A stretch of DNA of 64,000 nt. Source: Microbacterium sp. AG238 (lineage in GTDB: Bacteria > Actinomycetota > Actinomycetes > Actinomycetales > Microbacteriaceae). This document shows, piece after piece, positions 52,528 to 62,512 of this stretch. Each line of letters opens with the position of its first letter. Position 1 is the stretch's first letter. The notes below the pieces were generated by a model that had not been told where the DNA came from, searched no databases, and was given only the letters and a program-made list of their open reading frames with translations. The stretch spans positions 2,294,001 to 2,358,000 of the forward strand of contig NZ_RAQC01000001.1 in assembly GCF_003610405.1 (NCBI RefSeq). Reading direction: 5' to 3'. A program made the position numbers and the translations under genes.

Positions 52528-53127
52528 GTGATCTGGCGGAAAAGACTGTTCGGAGCGACGATGGTTGCCGCGGCGGCCATCGTCCTGACGGGATGTGGAG
52601 CAACGGTGGCGCAACCGACGGGCGACGAGCTGTACCAGGAGGCGGAGAGCCTCTACTTCGATTTCCGCGAGACGACCAACGGCGTGCTGGCCGTCATCAA
52701 TGACGGGCCGTGGGAGGTGCGGACGTACGGGATGACGCCATCCGGTGTCGGGTGCGGCGACGGCTGGAAGTTCGACCTGACGCGCACGACCACGATCGAC
52801 CCGGCAGGGGTTGCCGGCAAGCGCGAGGCCGTCGCGCAGCACCTGGTGTCCGAAGGCTTCGAGGTCGACGGCATGGATCTCGAGTCGGGCGAGGTCGCGT
52901 CCACGGACGTGATCGTCCGCGAGCAGGGCGTCTACTCTCTGCTGACGGTCACGCTGGTCGACAACGGGAACGTCGTGGTCACCGCCACGTCGCCATGCAA
53001 GCCCGGCGACAAGTTCGAGCTCAGCCGGATGCTGTTCGGCACGGGCCCCCTGTCTGAGGGGTATCTCCCCGACCGGGAATCTCCCTCCGACCCCTTGTTC
53101 TTCGGCACCGACCGCGGCGAGCGCTGA
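52528..53127 (+). CDS. Lipoprotein at the end of the secretion-substrate locus
   Basis: A 199-residue predicted lipoprotein: MIWRKR, hydrophobic core, lipobox LTGC with Cys23. The mature part (PTGDELYQEAESLYFDF, VGCGDGWKF, TATSPCKPGD) has the same order of features as the three lipoproteins at the window start (PT-x-E-E, Cys-x-DG, late Cys), suggesting a distant common family. The start is GTG with GCGAGG seven bases upstream. Function unknown. Confidence 0.75.
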   Translation: MIWRKRLFGATMVAAAAIVLTGCGATVAQPTGDELYQEAESLYFDFRETTNGVLAVINDGPWEVRTYGMTPSGVGCGDGWKFDLTRTTTIDPAGVAGKREAVAQHLVSEGFEVDGMDLESGEVASTDVIVREQGVYSLLTVTLVDNGNVVVTATSPCKPGDKFELSRMLFGTGPLSEGYLPDRESPSDPLFFGTDRGER

Positions 53128-53284
53128 CCCCCAGCGGGACGTTCCACTCGCCAGGGTCTGCGGATCCGAAGCCCCGTGCACCCGCATCTTGTGGGCGAGT
53201 CGACCGGATGAGCGCACTTGTCAAGGGCACCGGGTCGTGTGATTCCGGCTGAGTAGTGTGAGCCTCACGAACAGGGGAGAACAC

Positions 53285-55498
53285 ATGCAGGCATGGCCGG
53301 GTTCCGCGTATCCGCTCGGAGCGACGTACGACGGTAACGGAACGAACTTCGCTCTCTTCAGCGAAGGAGCCGACAAGGTGGAGCTGTGCCTCTTCGATGA
53401 GGACGGCACCGAGACGTGCGTCGAGCTGCGTGACGTCGACGCCTTCGTCTGGCACGCCTATCTGCCCAACGTGCAGCCGGGTCAGCGCTACGGATATCGC
53501 GTGCATGGTCCGAACGACCCGGCCGACGGCAAGCGGTTCAACCCGAGCAAGCTGCTGCTCGACCCGTACGCCAAGGCCGTCGAGGGTCAGATCGATTGGG
53601 GGCAGCCGGTCTTCGGCTACAACTTCGGCGAGCCCGACTCGTTCAACGACGAGGACTCGGCCGCGCACATGATGAAGGGTGTCGTCGTCAACCCCTTCTT
53701 CGACTGGGCGGGCGACCGTCAGCCGAAGATCCCGTACGCCGAGAGCGTGATCTACGAGGCGCACGTCAAGGGCCTGACCCAGCTGCATCCCGACATCCCC
53801 GAGGACATCCGCGGAACGTACGCCGGGCTCGCGCACCCTGCCGTCATCGAGCACCTCAAGAAGATCGGAATCACGGCGATCGAGCTGATGCCGGTGCACC
53901 AGTTCGTCAACGACTCCACGCTGCAGGAGAAGGGGCTGTCGAACTACTGGGGCTACAACACCATCGCGTTCTTCGCGCCCCAGAACACCTACTCGGCCAC
54001 GGGTGACCATGGTCAGCAGGTGCAGGAGTTCAAGGCGATGGTCAAGGCGCTGCATGCGGCCGGTATCGAGGTCATCCTCGACGTCGTCTACAACCACACC
54101 GCCGAGGGCAACCACATGGGGCCGACCCTGTCGATGCGCGGCATCGACAACGAGGCCTACTACCGCCTGGAAGACGACGACAAGCGTTACTACACCGACT
54201 ACACCGGCACCGGCAACAGCCTGAACGTCGGCAACCCGCACGCGCTGCAGCTGATCATGGACTCGCTGCGCTACTGGGTGACCGAGATGCATGTCGACGG
54301 CTTCCGCTTCGACCTCGCCGCGACCCTCGCGCGAGAGTTCTATGACGTCGACCGGCTGTCGGCCTTCTTCGAGCTCGTGCAGCAGGATCCGATCGTGTCG
54401 CAGGTCAAGCTCATCGCCGAGCCGTGGGACATCGGTCCCGGCGGCTACCAGGTCGGCAACTTCCCGCCGCAGTGGACGGAGTGGAACGGCAAGTACCGCG
54501 ACACGGTCCGCGACTTCTGGCGGGGCGAGGCCTCGACGCTCGGCGAGTTCGCCTCGCGTCTCACCGGCTCGGCCGACCTCTACGAGCACGACGGCCGCTG
54601 GCCCGTGGCCTCCATCAACTTCGTCACGGCACACGACGGCTTCACCCTGCGCGACCTCGTGTCGTACAACGAGAAGCACAACGACGCCAACGGCGAGGAC
54701 GGCAACGACGGCGAGTCGCACAACCGCTCCTACAACATGGGCGTCGAAGGACCCACCGACGACCCGCACGTCCTGACGATGCGTGCCCGCCAGCAGCGCA
54801 ACTTCCTCGCGACGCTGCTCCTCAGCCAGGGCGTGCCGATGATCTGCCACGGTGATGAGCTCGGTCGCACGCAGCAGGGCAACAACAACGGTTACGCGCA
54901 GGACAACGAGCTGACGTGGATCCATTGGGATCAGGTCGACCAGCCGCTCATCGAGTTCACCGCAGCCCTCGCGCGTCTGCGCCGGCTGCACCCGACGTTC
55001 CGGCGCAGCCGGTTCTTCGACGGGCGTCCGGTGCGGCGCGAAGAGGGCGCTCCGGTGCCCGACATCATGTGGCTGCGACCCGACGGCACCGCGATGCAGC
55101 CCGAGGACTGGGACTCCGGGTTCGGGCGCGCGGTCGGCGTCTTCCTCAACGGCGACGGCATCCGCGAGCGCGATCGTCGTGGCGAGGACATCTCCGACGA
55201 CCACTTCTTCGTGCTGTTCAACGCCGGCGACGACGAAGTGGAGTTCACCGTCCCCTCCGACCAGTACGCCGACCGGTGGGAAGTGCTGATCGACACGAGC
55301 GGCGAACTCGTGGGGACCGACCCGCTCGCGGGCGGCAACGCGCTGCAGGTGCGTGCCAAGTCGCTCGTCGTGCTCGGCGAGTACGTCGAGCCCGAGGCCG
55401 AGGCCGATCACTCGGTCGCCGCGTCACTCGCGGCCTACACGACGCCGATCGACATCATCCCCGCCGAGGCGCCGACCCCGGAGCTGCCCGGCCGATGA
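53285..55498 (+). CDS. glgX: Glycogen debranching enzyme GlgX
   Basis: A 737-residue GH13 isoamylase-type enzyme cutting alpha-1,6 branches of glycogen. An N-terminal CBM48-like domain (PLGATYDGNGTNFALFSEGA) precedes the barrel. Catalytic blocks: DVVYNHT, DGFRFDLA with nucleophile D343, IAEPWD with acid/base E379, and VTAHDG with D451. GGGGAG lies seven bases before the ATG at 53285. Its stop overlaps the treY start as ATGA, so debranched chains feed directly into trehalose synthesis. Confidence 0.95.
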   Translation: MQAWPGSAYPLGATYDGNGTNFALFSEGADKVELCLFDEDGTETCVELRDVDAFVWHAYLPNVQPGQRYGYRVHGPNDPADGKRFNPSKLLLDPYAKAVEGQIDWGQPVFGYNFGEPDSFNDEDSAAHMMKGVVVNPFFDWAGDRQPKIPYAESVIYEAHVKGLTQLHPDIPEDIRGTYAGLAHPAVIEHLKKIGITAIELMPVHQFVNDSTLQEKGLSNYWGYNTIAFFAPQNTYSATGDHGQQVQEFKAMVKALHAAGIEVILDVVYNHTAEGNHMGPTLSMRGIDNEAYYRLEDDDKRYYTDYTGTGNSLNVGNPHALQLIMDSLRYWVTEMHVDGFRFDLAATLAREFYDVDRLSAFFELVQQDPIVSQVKLIAEPWDIGPGGYQVGNFPPQWTEWNGKYRDTVRDFWRGEASTLGEFASRLTGSADLYEHDGRWPVASINFVTAHDGFTLRDLVSYNEKHNDANGEDGNDGESHNRSYNMGVEGPTDDPHVLTMRARQQRNFLATLLLSQGVPMICHGDELGRTQQGNNNGYAQDNELTWIHWDQVDQPLIEFTAALARLRRLHPTFRRSRFFDGRPVRREEGAPVPDIMWLRPDGTAMQPEDWDSGFGRAVGVFLNGDGIRERDRRGEDISDDHFFVLFNAGDDEVEFTVPSDQYADRWEVLIDTSGELVGTDPLAGGNALQVRAKSLVVLGEYVEPEAEADHSVAASLAAYTTPIDIIPAEAPTPELPGR

Positions 55499-57930
55499 CT
55501 GCCCCGATCTCGACATACCGGCTGCAGATCCGACCGGCGTTCGACCTCGGAGCCGCGGCGGGCATCACCGACTACCTTCGCGACCTCGGCGTCGACTGGG
55601 CCTACCTCTCGCCGTTGCTCGCAGCGGCAGAGGGGTCGGACCACGGGTACGACGTCGTCGACCCGACGACGGTCGATCCGCGCCGCGGCGGCCCCGAGGG
55701 GCTGGCGCGCTTCTCGGCGGCTGCTCGGGATGCCGGACTCGGCGTGCTCGTCGACATCGTGCCGAACCATCAGGGTGTCGCGGTGCCCGCCGAGAACCCG
55801 TGGTGGTGGGACGTCCTCCGGCACGGCCGGGGGTCGGCGCACGCCGACGCGTTCGACATCGACTGGGAGCACGGCGGGGGCAAGGTCGGTCTGCCGATCC
55901 TCGGCTCCACGCTCCGCGAGGCCGTCGCCGCGGGCGAGATCGAGGTCGCGCCGGTCACGGCCGATGAGGCGCACGGCGCCCAGGGCGTCGCCCGCTACTA
56001 CGACCACGTGCTGCCGCTGGCAGACGGCACCGCCCCCGCGGCGGCGACGACCGACCCCGCGACGGTGGATGCCGTCCTGGCGGCCCAGCACTGGCGCGCC
56101 GCGTTCTGGCGCGATGACGCGAGCGAGCTGAACTACCGGCGCTTCTTCGCCGTGAACACGCTCGCGGGTGTGCGGGTCGAATTGCCTGAGGTCTTCGAGG
56201 CGAGCCACGCCGAGATCCTCCGCTGGCTGCGCGAGGGTCTGGCCGACGGCCTGCGCATCGACCACCCCGACGGTCTCGCCGACCCGGGCGGATATCTCGA
56301 GCAGCTCGCCGAGGCCACCGGCGGCGCGTACGTCGTCGTCGAGAAGATCCTCGAGCACGCTGCGACCGATCATCCTGAGCAGCTTCCGGCGTGGTGGGCG
56401 ACAGCCGGCACGACCGGCTACGACGCGATGGCCGAGATCGACCGCGTGCTCATCGACCCCGCCGGGGAGAGCCGGCTCGACGATCTCGACGCGTCACTGC
56501 GCTCGGCGGATGCTCCGGCGTCGTACGACGAGATCGTTCGCGAGGCCAAGCGTGCGGTCGCCGACACGTTGCAGGCCGCCGAGGTGGGCCGGCTCGTCCG
56601 CTGCCTGCCCGACGACCTGCGGAACGAGCTCGGAGCGGATGTCGCCCGCGACGCGTTCGCCGAGCTCCTGACGAGCTTCTCGGTGTATCGCGTGTACCCG
56701 CCGGTCGGCGACGAGCTCGTCGCGGAGGCGGTGGCCGCGGCATCCGCATCCCGTCCCGATCTCGCCGACGCCATCGCGGTCCTCGCCCCGCTGGTGACCG
56801 CCGGCGACACCGAGCTGAGCCGCCGGTTCGGGCAGACCACCGGCCCGGTCATGGCCAAGGGCGTCGAAGACAGCGCGTTCTACCGCTACCCCCGTCTCGG
56901 CACGCTCACCGAGGTGGGTGGCGATCCGGGCGTCTTCGCGCTCGACGTCGCCGGCTTCCACCGCGCACAGGCGCAGCGGCAGGCGATGTGGCCGCAGGCC
57001 CTGACGGCGCTGAGCACACACGACACCAAGCGCAGCGAGGACGTCCGGGCCCGGCTGTCGGTCATCGCCGAGGTGCCCGACCGCTGGCGCGACGCGCTCG
57101 GACGTCTGCGGGCGATCGCGTCCACCGGCGACGGGCGCCTGGACGACCTGCTCTGGCAGGCGATCGTGGGCGCCTGGCCCGCATCGCCCGACCGGCTGCG
57201 CGACTACGCCGAGAAGGCGTCGCGCGAGGGCGGCATCGTCACGACCTGGACCGACCCCGACGAGGATGCCGAGGCGCGCATCGCCTCGCTCGTCGACGCC
57301 GCGACCTCGGGCGAGGCCCGCGCGGTCGTCGAAGAAGTCGTCGGCGAGCTGACCATGCCCGGCCGATCGAACTCGCTCGCCGCCAAGCTGCTGCAGCTGA
57401 CCGCGCCGGGGGTGCCGGACGTCTATCAGGGCACCGAGCTGTGGGACCTGTCTCTGGTCGACCCCGACAACCGTCGCGACGTCGACTTCACCGAGCGCCG
57501 CGCGCTGCTGGCGAAGCTCGACGGTGGATGGCATCCCGAGATCGACGACTCGGGAGCGGTGAAGCTGCTCGTCGTCTCGCGCGCGCTGCGTCTGCGCCGC
57601 GATCGCCCCGAGCTGTTCACGCGCTACGCGCCGCTGCCCGTCGTCGGCCCCGCCGCCGATCACGCCGTCGCGTTCGACCGCGGCGGCGCCGTCAGCGTCG
57701 CCACACGCCTGCCCGTGGGCCTCGCCGCGCGCGGAGGGTGGGGCGACACGGTCGTGATGGTTCCGCCCGGGCGTCACGTCGACCAGCTGACCGGCCGTGC
57801 ATGGGACGGCGGCGCCGTGCGGCTGGCCGATCTTCTCGACACCTATCCCGTCGCGCTCCTCGCCGCGGAGCATCCGACCGCCCAGCATCCGACCGCCGAC
57901 CGTCATTCCGCCGAAGGGGAGAACGCATGA
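55495..57930 (+). CDS. treY: Malto-oligosyltrehalose synthase TreY
   Basis: An 811-residue GH13 enzyme turning the reducing end of maltodextrins into a trehalosyl unit. Start [20 protein letters not shown] is the TreY N terminus. The catalytic residues are visible: D256 in [11 protein letters not shown]283 in VVEKILEH and D510 in [30 protein letters not shown] near the C terminus is also diagnostic. Coupled by ATGA overlaps to glgX before and treZ after. Confidence 0.95.
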   Translation: MTAPISTYRLQIRPAFDLGAAAGITDYLRDLGVDWAYLSPLLAAAEGSDHGYDVVDPTTVDPRRGGPEGLARFSAAARDAGLGVLVDIVPNHQGVAVPAENPWWWDVLRHGRGSAHADAFDIDWEHGGGKVGLPILGSTLREAVAAGEIEVAPVTADEAHGAQGVARYYDHVLPLADGTAPAAATTDPATVDAVLAAQHWRAAFWRDDASELNYRRFFAVNTLAGVRVELPEVFEASHAEILRWLREGLADGLRIDHPDGLADPGGYLEQLAEATGGAYVVVEKILEHAATDHPEQLPAWWATAGTTGYDAMAEIDRVLIDPAGESRLDDLDASLRSADAPASYDEIVREAKRAVADTLQAAEVGRLVRCLPDDLRNELGADVARDAFAELLTSFSVYRVYPPVGDELVAEAVAAASASRPDLADAIAVLAPLVTAGDTELSRRFGQTTGPVMAKGVEDSAFYRYPRLGTLTEVGGDPGVFALDVAGFHRAQAQRQAMWPQALTALSTHDTKRSEDVRARLSVIAEVPDRWRDALGRLRAIASTGDGRLDDLLWQAIVGAWPASPDRLRDYAEKASREGGIVTTWTDPDEDAEARIASLVDAATSGEARAVVEEVVGELTMPGRSNSLAAKLLQLTAPGVPDVYQGTELWDLSLVDPDNRRDVDFTERRALLAKLDGGWHPEIDDSGAVKLLVVSRALRLRRDRPELFTRYAPLPVVGPAADHAVAFDRGGAVSVATRLPVGLAARGGWGDTVVMVPPGRHVDQLTGRAWDGGAVRLADLLDTYPVALLAAEHPTAQHPTADRHSAEGENA

Positions 57931-59663
57931 TCGAGGTGTGGGCCCCGCGCCCCGACCGGGTGAGGCTCCGACGACCGGATGCCGCGGACGTCGAGCTCTC
58001 GCGCTCGGCCGACGGCTGGTGGTCGGCCGACGTCGAGCTCGCGCCGGGCGACCGCTACGGCTTCGTGCTCGGCGACGGTGACGACGCGCGCCCCGACCCG
58101 CGCTCGCGGCGGCAGCCCGACGGCGTTCACGGCCTCTCCGCGGTCGACGATCCGTCGTCGTTCGCGTGGACGGACCACGGCTGGACCGGTCGGCCGCTCG
58201 CCGGCGGCATCATCTACGAGCTGCACATCGGCACCTTCACCAGCTCCGGCACGCTCGACGCCGCCATCGGCCGGCTCGACCATCTCGTCGAGCTCGGTGT
58301 GACCCACGTCGAGCTGCTGCCGGTCAACGCGTTCAACGGCACCCACAACTGGGGCTACGACGGGGTGCTCTGGTACGCGGTGCAGGAGAGCTACGGCGGG
58401 CCGGAGGCCTACCGCCGGTTCGTCGACGCCGCGCACGCGGCCGGGCTCGCCGTCATCCAGGATGTCGTCTACAACCACCTCGGTCCCTCCGGCAACTACC
58501 TGCCCGAGTACGGCCCGTACCTGCGCGACGGCCGTCGCAACACGTGGGGCGACAGCGTCAACCTCGATGAGGATGCCGTTCGCGAGTACATCATCGGCAA
58601 CGCCGAGATGTGGCTGCGCGACTTCCACGTCGACGGACTGCGGCTCGACGCCGTGCACGCCCTGCACGACGACGACAGCCCGCTGCACATCCTCGGCGAG
58701 ATCTCCGACCGGGTCGACGCGCTCAGCACTCACCTCGGGCGCCCCCTGACGCTCATCGCAGAGAGCGACATGAACGATCCCGTCATGATCCTGCCGCGCG
58801 AGGCGGGCGGCCACGGGATGACGGCGCAGTGGTCGGATGACTGGCACCACTCCGTGCACGTCGCGCTCACGGGCGAGACGGTCGGCTACTACGCCGACTT
58901 CGACGCGCTCGACGCCCTGCCGAAGACCTGGAACGCGGGCTTCTTCCACGACGGCACCTACTCTTCGTTCCGGGGCCGCGATCACGGTCGTCCGCTGCCG
59001 CCGGAATCGCCGTCGTGGCGGCTCGTGACGTTCGCGCAGGATCACGACCAGATCGGCAACCGCGCCGCGGGCGACCGGCTGTCGGCGACGCTGGATGCCG
59101 ATCGGCTCGCGGTCGCCGCCGTCCTCACGCTCACGGCGCCAGGCACTCCGATGCTGTTCATGGGCGAGGAGTGGGGAGCGTCCACGCCGTGGCAGTTCTT
59201 CACATCGCACCCCGAGCCCGAACTCGCCGAAGCGACCGCGGCCGGCCGCAAGCAGGAATTCGCCGAGATGGGCTGGGACGAAGACCTCGTGCCCGATCCC
59301 AACGACCCGGCCACCTTCCTGCGGTCGAAACTCGACTGGACCGAGGCGCACGAGGGCGATCACGCGCGCCTGCTGTCTCTGTACCGCGAGCTGGGCCGGC
59401 TGCGTCGTTCGGTCCCCGACCTGACCGATCCCCGCTTCACCGCGCGCGGTGCCGGGGCGTCGGAGGGTGAGGGCGGCCGGCTCTACGACCTGCAGCGCGG
59501 CCGCGCACGCGTGCTGGCGAACCTCTCGCGCGAGCCGTGGCGGGTCGAGCTGCGCGGCGATACGGTCTGGCTCGAGACGCGGCCGGGCCGGGTCGTCGAC
59601 GAGATGCTCGTCGTGGAGCCGAACTCCGCCGCCATCGTGGGGCCGGATCTGTCAAGCGGATGA
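57927..59663 (+). CDS. treZ: Malto-oligosyltrehalose trehalohydrolase TreZ
   Basis: A 578-residue GH13 enzyme that releases trehalose from the TreY product. A short N-terminal CBM48-like domain ([20 protein letters not shown]) precedes the barrel. Catalytic blocks: [25 protein letters not shown] with D241, [10 protein letters not shown] with E279 and [11 protein letters not shown] with D374. [16 protein letters not shown] follows. It closes the glgX-treY-treZ operon; a second route through TreS/Mak is encoded at 12990-16626. Confidence 0.95.
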   Translation: MIEVWAPRPDRVRLRRPDAADVELSRSADGWWSADVELAPGDRYGFVLGDGDDARPDPRSRRQPDGVHGLSAVDDPSSFAWTDHGWTGRPLAGGIIYELHIGTFTSSGTLDAAIGRLDHLVELGVTHVELLPVNAFNGTHNWGYDGVLWYAVQESYGGPEAYRRFVDAAHAAGLAVIQDVVYNHLGPSGNYLPEYGPYLRDGRRNTWGDSVNLDEDAVREYIIGNAEMWLRDFHVDGLRLDAVHALHDDDSPLHILGEISDRVDALSTHLGRPLTLIAESDMNDPVMILPREAGGHGMTAQWSDDWHHSVHVALTGETVGYYADFDALDALPKTWNAGFFHDGTYSSFRGRDHGRPLPPESPSWRLVTFAQDHDQIGNRAAGDRLSATLDADRLAVAAVLTLTAPGTPMLFMGEEWGASTPWQFFTSHPEPELAEATAAGRKQEFAEMGWDEDLVPDPNDPATFLRSKLDWTEAHEGDHARLLSLYRELGRLRRSVPDLTDPRFTARGAGASEGEGGRLYDLQRGRARVLANLSREPWRVELRGDTVWLETRPGRVVDEMLVVEPNSAAIVGPDLSSG

Positions 59664-59694
59664 CCGAGGGCGGCGCCGGATCTACCGTGGGGTG

Positions 59695-60546
59695 ATGAGC
59701 ACCACAGCCCACCACGCCGCACGGTCTCCGCGGCAGCCGTCCGACCTCGTTCGGCAGATCGCGGTCATCTCGGCCGTCGTCTTCATGATCATCGCGGCGA
59801 TGGTCGGCACGGGCCTGTTCGGCGGGACGAACGTGCGCGACCTGCAGGGCGGTGCGCTCGACGCCGACTCGACGGTGCTCGCCCCGGGGACGCAGGCCTT
59901 CAGCATCTGGTCCGTCATCTACCTCTTCATGATCGGCTACACGGTCTGGCAGGCGTTGCCCGCGCAGCGCTCGCGCGACCGGCAGCGGCTCGTGGGGTGG
60001 TGGATCGCGTTGACGGCCGTCCTCAACGGGGGATGGCTGCTCGCGGCGCAGTTCACGACGCTGCCGCTCACGGTCGTCGCGATCGTCGCGCTGCTCGCCG
60101 CTCTCGGATGGACGTTCCGGCTGCTCGTGCTGTCGCGGCCCCGGTCGGCCGGCGACCGGCTGCTGATGGACGCCACCGTGGGCCTCCACCTCGGGTGGGT
60201 GTCGCTGGCCACGGTCGCCAACGTGACCGCGTGGCTCAGCCGGACGGTGCCCGAGTCGTGGGGAGCGCAGGCGGACGTGTGGGGTGTGGCCGTGCTCGTG
60301 GTCGTCGCCGCGGTCGGCGTCGGCATCGCCGCCTTCTCACGTGGCCGGCCGTCGCCCATCATCGCGCTGTCGTGGGGTCTGGCATGGGTCGCGATCGCCC
60401 GGACGACCGATCAGCCCCACTCGACCCCGGTCGCCGTCGCCGCCGTCGCGGTCATCGTCGTGGTGGTGGCTGCGGCAGCCGTCACGGCCTGGCGCTCGAA
60501 CGGCCGCGAGCACCGCGGCATCCTGCGCCGACCGCGCACGGCCTGA
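59695..60546 (+). CDS. TspO/MBR-like membrane protein, second copy
   Basis: A 283-residue polytopic membrane protein with about eight helices. The block QAFSIWSVIYLFMIGYTVWQ matches the FSIW motif region of the gene at 10413-11222, and the overall layout agrees, with low identity elsewhere. The -10 box TACCGT is six bases before the ATG at 59695; GGGGTG in between could also serve as a ribosome site. Ligand unknown. Confidence 0.65.
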   Translation: MSTTAHHAARSPRQPSDLVRQIAVISAVVFMIIAAMVGTGLFGGTNVRDLQGGALDADSTVLAPGTQAFSIWSVIYLFMIGYTVWQALPAQRSRDRQRLVGWWIALTAVLNGGWLLAAQFTTLPLTVVAIVALLAALGWTFRLLVLSRPRSAGDRLLMDATVGLHLGWVSLATVANVTAWLSRTVPESWGAQADVWGVAVLVVVAAVGVGIAAFSRGRPSPIIALSWGLAWVAIARTTDQPHSTPVAVAAVAVIVVVVAAAAVTAWRSNGREHRGILRRPRTA

Positions 60547-60567
60547 CAGCCGGCGCGCCAGGCGGCT

Positions 60568-61179
60568 TCAGCCCCGCGGATGCGACGAATGTATCGCCCA
60601 CAGCCCCAACGATCGCAGCGCTCGTGCGTAGGCCCGGTTCAGCTGCGCCGGTGGGTGGACGCTGAGCTGCGCGAGAAGGTGCGAACGGCAGATGATCGCC
60701 GCGCACAGGCGGTAGGCCTCGTCGACGACGCCTGCCTCGTTCCATCGCGATTGCGAGCGCGCCAGCGCTGCGATGTCGACGAGGGTGGGGTACTGCGCAT
60801 CGAGGAACTCCTTCACCGACCCGTGCTGCTCGACGAATGGTCCACGTGGACCGCGCTGCTTGCGGCGGGCGAGCTCCGCGCCCAGGTGATCCGTCTGCGT
60901 CTGAACCGACCGGCGAGCTGCCTGTAGTCGCGCGGCGGTGGGTGCTCCCAGCGGCGTGCTGTCGAGGCGCTGCCGGACCGCGACCGCGAAATCCGCCAGC
61001 CGGTCGGCGGCCGTCGCGACGGGCGGGTGGGACGAGCGGTCCTCCAGGTCGGCGAGCGCGGGGGTCAGGTGTGCGAGGAGCCAGAACGCCGCGTCATCCG
61101 AGAACACGAACAGCGTCCCGCCGTCGCATCGAACAGCGGTCATGTCTGGTCCGCGAACCGCGGCGGTGATCGTGGTCAC
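60568..61179 (-). CDS. Conserved hypothetical protein
   Basis: A 203-residue, mainly helical protein (FVFSDDAAFWLLAHLTPALA, LCAAIICRSHLLAQLSVHPP). No family recognised. GTG start with AAGGAGA upstream. Its last codons (WAIHSSHPRG) are written through one arm of the dispersed repeat also found between treS and mak, so the C terminus may have been reshaped by that element. Confidence 0.62.
   Translation of the reverse strand: MTTITAAVRGPDMTAVRCDGGTLFVFSDDAAFWLLAHLTPALADLEDRSSHPPVATAADRLADFAVAVRQRLDSTPLGAPTAARLQAARRSVQTQTDHLGAELARRKQRGPRGPFVEQHGSVKEFLDAQYPTLVDIAALARSQSRWNEAGVVDEAYRLCAAIICRSHLLAQLSVHPPAQLNRAYARALRSLGLWAIHSSHPRG
60582..60599 (+). repeat. Single arm of the dispersed repeat
   Basis: GCGACGAATGTATCGCCC matches the right arm of the element at 15289-15383 at 16 of 18 positions. 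It lies inside the 3' end of the preceding gene and has no partner arm within 100 bp. Confidence 0.6.
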
Positions 61180-61288
61180 GACGTCTCCTTCGTCCGGGCC
61201 GGATGCGCGCCCGATGGCGAGACCTCGTGGACGGTCCGATCTGACGAGAGATGCTCAGAGCGTTACCGAAACGTGATGTTTGCGCGAT

Positions 61289-61352
61289 GGTGATACACGC
61301 CGTCGGCGTCGCAAGGCCACACACGCACCGTCGATCCGACGGATGTATCGCG
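61289..61352. repeat. Dispersed inverted-repeat element, compact copy
   Basis: A degenerate left arm GGTGATACACGCCGTCGG (61289-61306) and a right arm TCCGACGGATGTATCGCG (61335-61352) flank a 28-bp centre. The arms match those of 15289-15383. It lies between the start region of one minus-strand gene and the end of the next. Confidence 0.65.
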
Positions 61353-61359
61353 CTCGGCG

Positions 61360-62085
61360 TCAGAACGTGGCGGCGAAGGCGGCGAGGAGGCGGCTCGGCT
61401 CGGTCACGGGGGCCGCGAGCACCCGAGCCGCGACGCGATCGTAATCGTCGGCATCGAAGTAGCCGTCGTTGCGGTAGACCGTCATTCGCTCCGTGAAGTC
61501 CCGCGGGGTCGGCTCGGGGTGGAACTGCGTCGCGTACAGGCGATCGCCCACCCGGTAGGCCTGCACCGGGCACTCGTCGTTCGTCGCGAGCAGCACTGCT
61601 CCGGCCGGAAGCGTCTCGGTGCCCTCCTTGTGCGCCGTGAGCGCCGTGAAGGTGGGGGAGAGCGAGCCGAGCAGCGGGTCGGCCCGTCCGGCATCCGTCA
61701 GCGTCACCTCGGTCGGCCCGGTGTCTTCGGGGAAGTCGCGCGAGATCGTGCCGCCGAGGTGCGTGGTCGCCACGCCGATGCCGAAGCAGGTGAACAGCGC
61801 AGCCGTCTGAGCGGATGCCGCGGCCTCGGCGATCCGGGCGAGGTCGGCCTCCAGCCGCAACTGTCCCTCCGGCTTCGCACCGGGATCGTCGGTGGCGTTG
61901 AACGGGCTGCCGCCGACGACGAAGCCGCGCCAGCGCGTGAACGCGTCAGCGGGCAGGGCGTCGCGGGTCAGGTCGATGCGCTCGAGCGCGGACTCGTCGA
62001 GACCCATGGCGGTCCTGAACGAGGCGTACTCGGCCTCGGCGGCCGTCTGCTGCGGGCGCACGCAGACGTACACGAGCGGGGCCAT
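61360..62085 (-). CDS. Class I glutamine amidotransferase-like protein
   Basis: A 241-residue GATase1 protein, similar in layout to GMP-synthase-type or gamma-glutamyl hydrolases acting as stand-alone enzymes. The nucleophile is C100 in FTCFGIGV and the His-Glu pair is H189/E191 in QFHPEPTP. No synthase domain is attached; the partner or substrate is unknown. TAGACT lies six bases before the ATG, predicting a leaderless mRNA. Confidence 0.85.
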   Translation of the reverse strand: MAPLVYVCVRPQQTAAEAEYASFRTAMGLDESALERIDLTRDALPADAFTRWRGFVVGGSPFNATDDPGAKPEGQLRLEADLARIAEAAASAQTAALFTCFGIGVATTHLGGTISRDFPEDTGPTEVTLTDAGRADPLLGSLSPTFTALTAHKEGTETLPAGAVLLATNDECPVQAYRVGDRLYATQFHPEPTPRDFTERMTVYRNDGYFDADDYDRVAARVLAAPVTEPSRLLAAFAATF

Positions 62086-62160
62086 GCCGAAAGTCTAGGG
62101 GCCGCGTCGACGCCGCCCGGCGGGGATGACCTTCCGTGACGAGAGGTGCACAATGGCCCG

Positions 62161-62460
62161 ATGACAGCGCGTGTGATCGTCACCGACCCGACCGGGATCA
62201 GCGGGGTGCTCGATCGGCTCGATGCGGCCGCGGCGTCTCGGGGCTGGCGGGTGCGCCGCCCCGCCGACGCATCCGGCATCGAGGCGCGGGCACGCGAGGC
62301 GCGGGCGTCGATGCGGCTGCCGGTCCCAGTCGTCGTCGAGCTCGAGGCGGATCCGGATGCCGTCGCGGCCGACGATCCGATCGACGCCGTCACTCTGCTG
62401 ACACGCACTCCGGTGCCGGGGGCGATCCCCGACGGCGAGCGGCGGCTGCACGGAGCGTGA
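62161..62460 (+). CDS. Small hypothetical protein
   Basis: A 99-residue protein (MTARVIVTDPTGISGVLDRL) with an alternating helix/strand pattern. CACAAT is six bases before the ATG at 62161. No family recognised. It is divergent from the GATase1 gene, with 75 bp between starts. Confidence 0.58.
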   Translation: MTARVIVTDPTGISGVLDRLDAAAASRGWRVRRPADASGIEARAREARASMRLPVPVVVELEADPDAVAADDPIDAVTLLTRTPVPGAIPDGERRLHGA

Positions 62461-62512
62461 CTCCCGGCGTGGATCGACCCGGACCGCGTCGGCGTCCGTC
62501 AGGGCGACGGAT

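Noticed and set aside
53021..55411. A 796-codon open frame opposite glgX
   Set aside because: Antisense shadow of a clearly conserved GH13 gene; composition is typical of reversed GC-rich codons.
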